Assembly (NCBI GenBank): GCA_015490315.1
Contig: WFYB01000046.1
Location: 1 to 6,959 of the forward strand
Length of the DNA stretch: 6,959 bases
Source: Sulfurovum sp.
GTDB lineage: Bacteria; Campylobacterota; Campylobacteria; Campylobacterales; Sulfurovaceae
Direction: 5' to 3'
In this document: one piece after another, positions 1 to 5,598 of the stretch
Numbering within the stretch: position 1 is the first letter of the stretch
How the letters are laid out: every line of letters starts with the position of its first letter
Made by a program: the position numbers and the translations under genes
The notes under the pieces: model-generated
The model's input: the letters and a program-made list of their open reading frames with translations, nothing else
What the model was told of the DNA's origin: nothing
The model's database searches: none

Positions 1-55
1 ACTAAGCCAAAAATAAGCTCTTTTTTGTCAACACCTTTGTAAAGCACTTTTTCGA

Positions 56-61
56 TATACT
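56..61 (+). promoter_or_regulatory. Candidate -10 box upstream of the Sel1-repeat gene
   Basis: TATACT matches the sigma-70 -10 consensus at five of six positions and lies 37 bases before the ATG at 99. No -35 hexamer sits at a normal distance: TTGTCA at 25-30 would need a 25-base spacer. Weak -35 elements over T-rich DNA are common in Campylobacterota, and the stretch before this box is T-rich, so the call is plausible but rests on one hexamer. The rest of 1-98 shows no gene I can support. Confidence 0.4.
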
Positions 62-98
62 ATGGGAATAACCCGGGATATAAGCGAAGGACAGGCGT

Positions 99-1325
99 AT
101 GAATCAGACAAAAAAGCGTTTACACATTATCAAACTGGCTATTTCGATCACTGATATCGACTGTATCCAGCATCAGATCCTGAAACTGAGTCAACTCAAA
201 TCAGATACCAGACTTCAGGAGATCCTCGAGATGCTCCAGGCTAAAAACTATGCCCAGGCACAAGCACTGATCACTACCTACATCGATACTCCCATCGAAG
301 AGATCATCCAGAGAACTGCCCCGCAGGATGAACCAGCAGAAGAGACTCAGGCAAAAATGCTGCGCAAGATCAAAGAGAGTGCAGTGATAGAAGCATTTGA
401 CCTCTTTACCGAACCTGAAGATGAGCAGGCGATCACAGAGCTTGAGAATATTGAAGCGTTTCTGGGAGAAGAACCCTCTCCTGCCAAAACGTATGATAAC
501 GACATCAACTATGACTCTCTACTTTCACTTGGAGCAGATGACATCCTCCCTGACAATATTGACATCGACCTTTCCGCACCCAAAGAGGATACTTTCTTCC
601 AGGAAGACTCACTGCATTTACAAGAAAGAGATGAAGAGAAAGATCCATTCTTTGATAACGAAATACTGGCACAGGAGAGAGCACCCTCTGAAGAGGATCG
701 TCTCACTCAACTCCTTCAGAAGGAACAGCAGCAAACACAGAACGATACAGCCATGCCTGCAACAAAAGATCTATCCATAGATGAACAAAGAGAAACTTAT
801 GCCCCTATCTCCTATATCGAAGAGAAGTTTCGTAACCTGCTCACACAATACCCTCCTATAGAACAGAACCTGCAAAACGAAGCTTCAGTCAATGAACTGC
901 TACAGAAAATCAAGACAGAACGCTTCAGTGAAGAGGAGATAGAAGAGATTATCGGCACCCTATTGGCATTGAAAGAGGAGGGCAAAAAAGATGAAGCGGC
1001 AAAACTGCTGCTGCTTTGTGCGGCAACTCCGTCACTCTATGCGCAATTTATGCTCGCACGTGCACTCTTCAGAGGGGAGATCCTCCAGAAGAACATCCCT
1101 GAAGCTTTCAGTATCATCTACCGACTTGCCAATGACGAGAACTATCCTGAAGCCATCTGTGATCTGGCACAACTCTATGAATACGGTATCGGTGTAGAAA
1201 AAGATATCAGTAAAGCCGAAGCTCTCTACAGTGAAGCGGCCAAGATGGGTATCAAACGTGCGCAAAACCATGCCGCCCGTATCCGCAAAGAGAATAAAGG
1301 GCTCTTCTTACGCTTCAAGAAGTAA
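99..1325 (+). CDS. Acidic cytoplasmic protein with two C-terminal Sel1-like repeats, function unknown
   Basis: A 408-residue protein of no recognised family apart from its C-terminus. The start is ATG at 99, preceded by AAGGA at 87-91 with 7 bases of spacing. Residues 1-65 look like a compact helical domain with alternating Leu/Ile. Residues 66-235 are strongly acidic, Asn/Gln/Pro-containing and probably disordered. Residues 236-300 are helical again. Residues 313-348 and 350-389 read as two Sel1-type (TPR-like) repeats; the second is the clearer, with LAQLYEYGIGVEKDISKAE followed by an AAKMG turn. Sel1 repeats are helical hairpins that usually act as protein-protein interaction scaffolds. 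No signal peptide or membrane segment is visible, so it is probably cytoplasmic, unlike many Sel1 proteins that are exported. The basic tail ends FLRFKK. The gene runs convergently into bioA with an 18 bp overlap. Its partner and role cannot be read from the sequence. Confidence 0.88.
   Translation: MNQTKKRLHIIKLAISITDIDCIQHQILKLSQLKSDTRLQEILEMLQAKNYAQAQALITTYIDTPIEEIIQRTAPQDEPAEETQAKMLRKIKESAVIEAFDLFTEPEDEQAITELENIEAFLGEEPSPAKTYDNDINYDSLLSLGADDILPDNIDIDLSAPKEDTFFQEDSLHLQERDEEKDPFFDNEILAQERAPSEEDRLTQLLQKEQQQTQNDTAMPATKDLSIDEQRETYAPISYIEEKFRNLLTQYPPIEQNLQNEASVNELLQKIKTERFSEEEIEEIIGTLLALKEEGKKDEAAKLLLLCAATPSLYAQFMLARALFRGEILQKNIPEAFSIIYRLANDENYPEAICDLAQLYEYGIGVEKDISKAEALYSEAAKMGIKRAQNHAARIRKENKGLFLRFKK
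1304..1322. repeat. Inverted repeat in the convergent overlap of the Sel1 gene and bioA
   Basis: CTTCTT at 1304-1309 and AAGAAG at 1317-1322 are perfect 6 bp arms around a 7-base loop. An outer pair, AAGGG at 1297-1301 and CCCTT at 1332-1336, could extend the structure with internal mismatches. It sits almost exactly on the overlap of the two 3' ends (1308-1325). Neither strand has a following T-run, so it is at best a weak bidirectional terminator or an mRNA 3'-end stabiliser. It may also simply reflect the Lys and Leu codons. Confidence 0.35.
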
Positions 1326-2612
1326 AGCGATCCCTTCGTAGGCGGTATCTATCATTTTATCTATCTCTTCATAGGTGATGATATAAGGTGGCATGAAGTA
1401 GATCACGTTCCCCAAAGGGCGCAGCAGCACACCATGCTCAAGCCCGTATCTGTATATCTGCAGTCCTATCCGCTCCTTCACATCATAGCCTTTGAGCTCT
1501 ATGGCGGTCACCATCCCCTGTTGACGTACCTCCTTGACATTCGGCAGAGCCATAAATTTGGCGGTAGCCTCTCTGATATAGGATGCTTTCTGACGGTTCT
1601 GTACCAATACATCCTCCTGCTCAAAGAGATCAAGCGTCGCAAGGGCAGCTTGGCATGCCAGAGGATTGCCGGTATAGCTGTGTGAATGCAAAAAGGCTTT
1701 GTACTCATTGTAGTCACAATAGAAAGCCTGGTAGATATCATCGGTTGTCATCACTACAGAGAGCGGCAGATAGCCGCCGGTAAGCCCCTTTGAGAGTGCC
1801 ATGAAATCCGGACTGATACCGGCATGGTCACAGCCGAACATCTCACCCGTACGTCCAAAGCCCGTCATGATCTCATCAGCGATCAGATGCACACCGTATC
1901 GCTCTGTCAATACTCTCGCACCTGCAAGATAATCAGGGTGATACATATGCATCCCTCCTGCTCCCTGTATCAGCGGCTCGACAATAAATGCCGCGATCTT
2001 GTCTGCATCATCCTTCAGCACTGCCTCAAGCTCATTCAGTGCTTCTGCTGCAGCCTCTTTGCTCTGGTCTTTGGGAACAGGTACTTGCCTGTTGGCGATG
2101 AGCAGCGGGGCATAGGTCTCCTTGTAGAGTGCGACATCCCCTACCGAGAGTGCACCGAGTGTCTCACCGTGATAGGAGTTGGTCAAAGAGAGAAAGAGAG
2201 ACTTATTCGCTCCCTGGTTTCGGTGATAGTGATAGCTCATTTTTAGTGCCGCCTCCACAGCACTTGAGCCGTTGTCCACATAGAAAACCTTTTGTAAACG
2301 CTTCGGTGTGATCTTGACAAGCCGATGAGCCAGCTCAACAGCCGGCTCATGGGTAAACCCCGCCAAAAGCACATGCTCCAAAGTGTCAAGCTGTACCTTG
2401 ATCTTTTCATTGATATAGGGATTGGCATGCCCAAAGAGATTGACCCACCATGAGCTGATCGCATCAATATAGCTGTTGTCCTCGAAATCATACAGATAGA
2501 CCCCTTTGCCTGACTTGATAGGAACAAGAGGCAGACTCTCATGGTCTTTCATCTGCGTACAGGGATGCCAGATCACATCCAGATCACGCTGCATCATTTC
2601 ACTGTTTTTCAT
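1308..2612 (-). CDS. bioA: Adenosylmethionine-8-amino-7-oxononanoate aminotransferase (DAPA synthase)
   Basis: PLP-dependent class III aminotransferase that converts KAPA to DAPA in biotin synthesis, in the family with S-adenosylmethionine as usual amino donor. I place the start at ATG 2612 (434 aa; E. coli BioA is 429). A TTG one codon upstream (2615) is open, but AAGGA at 2618-2622 lies 5 bases from the ATG and only 2 from the TTG. Numbering from that ATG: WHPCTQM at 15-21, SSWW at 53-56, the PLP-phosphate GSS at 115-117, YHGE at 147-150, the PLP-ring Asp in DEIMTGFGRTG (D246), the Schiff-base Lys in SKGLTGGYLP (K275), HSYTGNPLA at 311-319, and the carboxylate-binding Arg in LRPLGN (R398). 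All catalytic positions are present. The residue matching E. coli Tyr17 is Cys18, a variant I associate with many non-enterobacterial BioA proteins. No other bio gene is in the window. The gene diverges from ppiD and its 3' end overlaps the Sel1 gene. Confidence 0.95.
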   Translation of the reverse strand: MKNSEMMQRDLDVIWHPCTQMKDHESLPLVPIKSGKGVYLYDFEDNSYIDAISSWWVNLFGHANPYINEKIKVQLDTLEHVLLAGFTHEPAVELAHRLVKITPKRLQKVFYVDNGSSAVEAALKMSYHYHRNQGANKSLFLSLTNSYHGETLGALSVGDVALYKETYAPLLIANRQVPVPKDQSKEAAAEALNELEAVLKDDADKIAAFIVEPLIQGAGGMHMYHPDYLAGARVLTERYGVHLIADEIMTGFGRTGEMFGCDHAGISPDFMALSKGLTGGYLPLSVVMTTDDIYQAFYCDYNEYKAFLHSHSYTGNPLACQAALATLDLFEQEDVLVQNRQKASYIREATAKFMALPNVKEVRQQGMVTAIELKGYDVKERIGLQIYRYGLEHGVLLRPLGNVIYFMPPYIITYEEIDKMIDTAYEGIALLLEA

Positions 2613-2617
2613 CAATA

Positions 2618-2622
2618 TCCTT
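2618..2622 (-). promoter_or_regulatory. Ribosome binding site that decides the bioA start
   Basis: On the minus strand this reads AAGGA. It is 5 bases from the ATG ending at 2612 but only 2 bases from the upstream in-frame TTG (2613-2615), which favours the ATG. In-frame ATG codons for residues 6 and 7 also exist but lie too far from this site. Confidence 0.7.
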
Positions 2623-2633
2623 ACTACTTAATT

Positions 2634-2639
2634 ATTATA
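2634..2639 (-). promoter_or_regulatory. bioA promoter -10 box
   Basis: A perfect TATAAT on the minus strand, 21 bases before the bioA ATG. Initiation about 7 bases downstream would give a leader of roughly 15 nt that still contains the Shine-Dalgarno site. No convincing -35 is seen: TTGTGA (minus strand, 2652-2657) is only 12 bases away, too close. The box is half of the palindrome ATTATAAT (2634-2641). Confidence 0.5.
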
Positions 2640-2641
2640 AT
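2636..2641 (+). promoter_or_regulatory. Candidate ppiD-ftsA-ftsZ promoter -10 box
   Basis: A perfect TATAAT on the plus strand, 60 bases before the ppiD-like ATG, sharing bases with the opposing bioA -10. A second candidate, TAAAAT at 2664-2669, is nearer the gene. Neither has a clear -35. One of the two probably drives the operon, and I cannot say which. Confidence 0.4.
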
Positions 2642-2650
2642 CCGGGATTA
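2638..2650. promoter_or_regulatory. Operator-like dyad between bioA and ppiD
   Basis: TAATCC, one G, then GGATTA is a perfect 6 bp inverted repeat. It overlaps both opposing -10 boxes, and an 8-base palindrome GATTAATC (2646-2653) overlaps its right arm, adding a third TAATC half-site at 2649-2653. The position, in the bioA spacer and over the start region of the other promoter, is where a repressor would act. It does not resemble the BirA operator consensus I know (TTGTAAACC-type arms with a spacer of about 15). The binding protein is unknown. Confidence 0.35.
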
Positions 2651-2701
2651 ATCACAACTTTACTAAAATATTACAAATTTTTAGATTAAGGCTATGACAT
2701 T

Positions 2702-4177
2702 ATGATCAGTTGGATGCAAAAACATAACAGATACCTCGTATGGACCATTTGGATCGCTACCATCGCATTTATCGGTGCGGGCTTCGTCGGATGGGGAAGC
2801 TACAATTTCGGAAGCAAAGCGGGCAATGTCGCAAAAGTGGGCGAGATAGAGATCCCTCAGACAAGACTCAATATGGTTTACAGCAACCTCTACAACCAAT
2901 ACAATCAGATGCTTGGCGGCAAACTCGATGAGAAGAAAGCCAAAGAGATGGGACTGGTTCAGCAGGCGTTTGCGCGACTTGAGACACAGGCAAAACTCCT
3001 CAACCTCGCCAAAGAGATGAGTATCGTCGTTTCAGACAAAGAGGTAGCAACATACCTTGAGAGTATCCCCGCATTTCAAAAAGACGGCGTCTTCAACAAA
3101 ACGATCTACAAAGGATACCTGCAGGGGCAGCGGCTCAAAGCCAAAGCATTTGAAGAGACACTCAGAGAAGAGCTGACCATCCAGAAAACACTCGCACTGT
3201 TTGATGTACCTCCCTATTCTTTCGAAGAAGAGGTTGTCGGTACAGCCATCAATGTCGCTGACAAAATCGCCTACAAGGTGTTGACAGAGAACGATGTCAC
3301 GATCAATCCTGATGAGAGTAAACTCAAAGCCTTCTGGGAAGCACACAAAGAGAACTACAAAACACCAAAAATGTATGACCTCTCTATCGTCTGGACGGGA
3401 TCGGATGATATCAATGTCACAGACGAAGAGCTGAAAAACTATTATGAGACCAATAGCTTCAACTATACGGATGCCAAAGGCAAGCAGCTCAGCTTTGAAG
3501 ATGCAAAGGATCTGGTCGAAAAAGATCTCCAGCTCAAAAAGAGCAAAAAAACCGCACAGAAAGCCTATATCGCTTTCAAAAAAGGAAAGCTAAAAAGCAA
3601 TGAGGATATCACTCTCCCTCTTGGAGACAAAAAACTCAGTCCAGAACTATGGAACGAACTGCAGACCAAAGAGAACGGTACTATTCTCAAACCGAAAGTT
3701 GTCGGGGACTACTATGCAACTGTCAAACTCAACAAAGTGCTTCTACCCAAAGTTAAGAGCTTTGAAGAAGCTAAATCGCAAGTCACAGCAGACTATACTC
3801 TCCAGGCAAAAAAGGAAGCACTCAGCACACTTGCAGACAAGACATTGAAGACATTTAATGATGCCGATGCAACCCACTCCGAGTATCTCTCGCTTGAAGA
3901 TAATGTCAACCTAAATCCACTTAACAAACAAGAAAGTTTACAATTTTTACAAAAATTATTTACATCTAATAAAGAAAAAGGTATGATAAGCGTAGGAGAT
4001 AAGATTGTAGTTTACAAAATAGAAGATCAAAAGCTTCTTCCTGCGGACAAAGAGAAAGCCGAAACTGTCAAGCAGACAACAGCCAAGATCAAAAAGAGCA
4101 CCTTTGAAAACAATCTTATCCAACTTTTAGATGAGAAGTATCCGACAGAAGTCTATATGGGAGGACTTAAAAATTGA
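2702..4177 (+). CDS. ppiD: PpiD/SurA-N-type inner-membrane periplasmic chaperone without a visible parvulin domain
   Basis: A 491-residue membrane-anchored foldase-family protein; in bacteria PpiD sits beside the Sec translocon and helps newly exported proteins fold. Residues 1-10 are a short cytoplasmic tail, 11-31 one membrane helix (signal anchor), and the rest is periplasmic. Residues 40-180 match the SurA_N/PpiD chaperone region (VGEIEIPQTRLN, then the helical QAFARLETQAKLLNLAKEM and the ESIPAFQKDGVFNKTIYKGYL turn). Residues 199-223 and 237-262 look like two related modules of the type that flanks parvulin domains. The parvulin signatures themselves (HILI-like strand, GGDLG loop) are not visible, and at 491 aa it is shorter than E. 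coli PpiD (623). Residues 326-380 match the segment after the parvulin domain. The start is ATG 2702 with AAGG at 2688-2691, 10 bases away. It is the first gene of the ftsA-ftsZ cluster, overlapping ftsA by 4 bp. It is probably a holdase-type chaperone; isomerase activity is doubtful. Confidence 0.85.
   Translation: MISWMQKHNRYLVWTIWIATIAFIGAGFVGWGSYNFGSKAGNVAKVGEIEIPQTRLNMVYSNLYNQYNQMLGGKLDEKKAKEMGLVQQAFARLETQAKLLNLAKEMSIVVSDKEVATYLESIPAFQKDGVFNKTIYKGYLQGQRLKAKAFEETLREELTIQKTLALFDVPPYSFEEEVVGTAINVADKIAYKVLTENDVTINPDESKLKAFWEAHKENYKTPKMYDLSIVWTGSDDINVTDEELKNYYETNSFNYTDAKGKQLSFEDAKDLVEKDLQLKKSKKTAQKAYIAFKKGKLKSNEDITLPLGDKKLSPELWNELQTKENGTILKPKVVGDYYATVKLNKVLLPKVKSFEEAKSQVTADYTLQAKKEALSTLADKTLKTFNDADATHSEYLSLEDNVNLNPLNKQESLQFLQKLFTSNKEKGMISVGDKIVVYKIEDQKLLPADKEKAETVKQTTAKIKKSTFENNLIQLLDEKYPTEVYMGGLKN
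3959..3987 (+). promoter_or_regulatory. Candidate internal promoter for ftsA-ftsZ inside ppiD
   Basis: TTTACA (3959-3964) and TATGAT (3982-3987) each match the sigma-70 hexamers at five of six positions and are separated by exactly 17 bases. They sit in the most AT-rich part of the window (13 G/C in the 70 bases 3921-3990), where three TTA leucine codons cluster although the gene otherwise prefers CTC/CTT. Initiation here would give a leader of about 180 nt ahead of ftsA. Internal promoters upstream of ftsAZ are well known in E. coli; here it is inferred from sequence only. Confidence 0.45.
4160..4165 (+). promoter_or_regulatory. Ribosome binding site that decides the TTG start of ftsA
   Basis: GGAGGA, within GGGAGGA at 4159-4165, ends 8 bases before the TTG at 4174. 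It is one of the strongest Shine-Dalgarno matches in the window and lies inside the final codons of the ppiD-like gene. It is the main reason for accepting a TTG start. Confidence 0.75.
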
Positions 4178-5559
4178 GTGAGCAAATTTTAGCTATCGAT
4201 ATCGGTTCTACGAAAATATGTGCCATCATAGCTGAAATTGAGGATGGCAAAGTCCATGTCCTCGGACACGGTATCGCCAAATCCCAAGGTATCAAAAAGG
4301 GTGCCATCACCAATATAGAGCTCACTTCCAAAGCGATCAAAAAAGCGATCGGTGATGCCAAACGTATCGCCGGAAGCAATATCAATACTGCTACCGTCTC
4401 TATCTCAAATGCCTATGCAAAAAGTCTCAACTCCACAGGGGTGGTCAATATCCCGCACAAAGATATCTCTATCAAAGAGATCAACCGTGTGATGCAGACC
4501 GCACTCTACAATGCCAATGTCCCCAATGAGTATGAAGTAGTGCATGTACTGCCGTATAACTTCAGAGTGGATGATCAGGATTTTATCGAAGATCCGTTCG
4601 GTATGAACGCTTCACGTATGGAAGCGGATGTCAATATCATCATGACCCAAAAATCCAACCTATCCAATCTCAAAAAAGCGGTACGCTCCGCAGGTGTAGA
4701 GATCGACGGTATCGTGCTGAGCGGATACGCCTCTGCGATCGCAGTCATGAATGAAGATGAAAAAGAGATGGGGGTTGCCGTCATCGATCTGGGCGGACAG
4801 ACCAGCAATCTTGTCATCCATACAGGCAACTCTATCCGATACAATGACTTCCTCGGTGTGGGCTCCAACCATATCACAAACGATCTCTCAATGGCACTGC
4901 ATACACCGCTTCAGGTCGCCGAAAATGTCAAGATCCGACATGGGGATCTTGCCGAGACATCCAATGAAGTGATCGAACTGCCTATTATCGGAGATGAAGA
5001 GAAACGTAATAATGTTTCTCTTGAAATCGTACACTCCGTGATCTTCTCTCGTGTCGAAGAGGCACTGATGATCCTCGCAAAATCACTGGAGAAATCTGCT
5101 CTCAAAGAGCAGATCGGTGCAGGACTCATCCTCACAGGCGGGATGACCAAACTCAAAGGTATTAGAGAGCTGGCACAGTCGATCTTTCCAAGTATGCCTG
5201 TCAGGGTTGCAGGTCCTCGGGATCTCGAAGGCTTGTTCGATGAGCTGAAAGATCCCGCCTTCTCTACCGTGGTAGGTCTGCTGCTCTACAAAGCGGGTGA
5301 ACACACCCAGTATGAGATCGACTTCCAGCAGGAGCTTCTACACTCCAAAACAGTCTATGAAGAGAACCTGAACGATATCAAGATCGCCAACACGATCAAC
5401 GAAGTGGAAGACAAAAAGGCAGCCAAAAAAGAGCCGAAACCACAAGAGGGATCTGACTCCGAATTCGATGCATTCTCATTTGAGGATCTGCCCGATATCG
5501 GAAAAGAGAACAACAATCCGTTCAAAAAGCTTGTCAATTGGGCAAGACAGCTTTTTTAG
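4174..5559 (+). CDS. ftsA: Cell division protein FtsA, actin-like membrane tether of FtsZ
   Basis: Actin/Hsp70-fold ATP-binding protein that binds the FtsZ C-terminal peptide and anchors the Z-ring to the inner membrane. The start is TTG at 4174; no in-frame ATG, GTG or other good start is near, GGAGGA lies 8 bases upstream, and translation from here gives the typical ILAIDIGSTKICAIIAEI phosphate-1 loop at 5-22. The FtsA-specific 1C (SHS2) domain spans about 84-162, phosphate-2 is VIDLGGQTSNLVI at 203-215, and the adenosine motif is ILTGGMTKLKGI at 319-330. Residues 384-446 form a charged, probably flexible linker. The last 14 residues, NPFKKLVNWARQLF, form the amphipathic membrane-targeting helix. 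At 461 aa it is about 40 longer than the E. coli protein (420), mostly in the linker. The TTGA overlap with the upstream stop suggests translational coupling; ftsZ follows after 39 bp. Confidence 0.96.
   Translation: MSEQILAIDIGSTKICAIIAEIEDGKVHVLGHGIAKSQGIKKGAITNIELTSKAIKKAIGDAKRIAGSNINTATVSISNAYAKSLNSTGVVNIPHKDISIKEINRVMQTALYNANVPNEYEVVHVLPYNFRVDDQDFIEDPFGMNASRMEADVNIIMTQKSNLSNLKKAVRSAGVEIDGIVLSGYASAIAVMNEDEKEMGVAVIDLGGQTSNLVIHTGNSIRYNDFLGVGSNHITNDLSMALHTPLQVAENVKIRHGDLAETSNEVIELPIIGDEEKRNNVSLEIVHSVIFSRVEEALMILAKSLEKSALKEQIGAGLILTGGMTKLKGIRELAQSIFPSMPVRVAGPRDLEGLFDELKDPAFSTVVGLLLYKAGEHTQYEIDFQQELLHSKTVYEENLNDIKIANTINEVEDKKAAKKEPKPQEGSDSEFDAFSFEDLPDIGKENNNPFKKLVNWARQLF
5524..5557 (+). other. 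Terminator-like hairpin over the last codons of ftsA
   Basis: AAAAAGCT (5524-5531) pairs with AGCTTTTT (5549-5556) and GTC (5533-5535) with GAC (5546-5548), giving 11 pairs with a single bulged T at 5532 and a 10-base loop. The 3' arm ends in six T (5552-5557), the last of which begins the ftsA stop TAG. An alternative fold pairs CTTGTC (5530-5535) with GGCAAG (5541-5546) over a 5-base loop. The shape is that of a weak intrinsic terminator or processing site between ftsA and ftsZ, although the bases also encode the KKLV...RQLF helix. Confidence 0.4.
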
Positions 5560-5598
5560 CAGCGAAGAGACCACAAACACTATTCAAAGGGGGAAAAG

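Noticed and set aside
40..58. A flagellar sigma-28-like promoter (TAAAG ... CGATAT) before the Sel1 gene.
   Set aside because: The gap between the two parts is about 8 bases, far shorter than sigma-28 spacing, and nothing nearby is flagellar.
68..79. ACCCGGGATA near the Sel1 gene as a second copy of the bioA/ppiD operator.
   Set aside because: It shares only CCGGGAT with the dyad region and lacks the inverted TAATCC/GGATTA arms; a 7-base match is weak.
1824..2246. A 140-codon open frame on the plus strand inside bioA.
   Set aside because: It lies opposite well-conserved BioA coding sequence, its translation is Cys/His/Arg-rich with no recognisable domain, and I see no ribosome binding site.
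2694..2705. A three-codon reading frame (ATG ACA TTA TGA) overlapping the ppiD-like start, as a possible leader peptide.
   Set aside because: AAGG lies only 2 bases before this ATG, too close for initiation, while it suits the ATG at 2702. A frame this short is expected by chance.
3956..3964. A DnaA-box-like TTATTTACA in the AT-rich island of ppiD.
   Set aside because: It differs from TTATNCACA at a key position, stands alone as a near match, and no replication genes are near.
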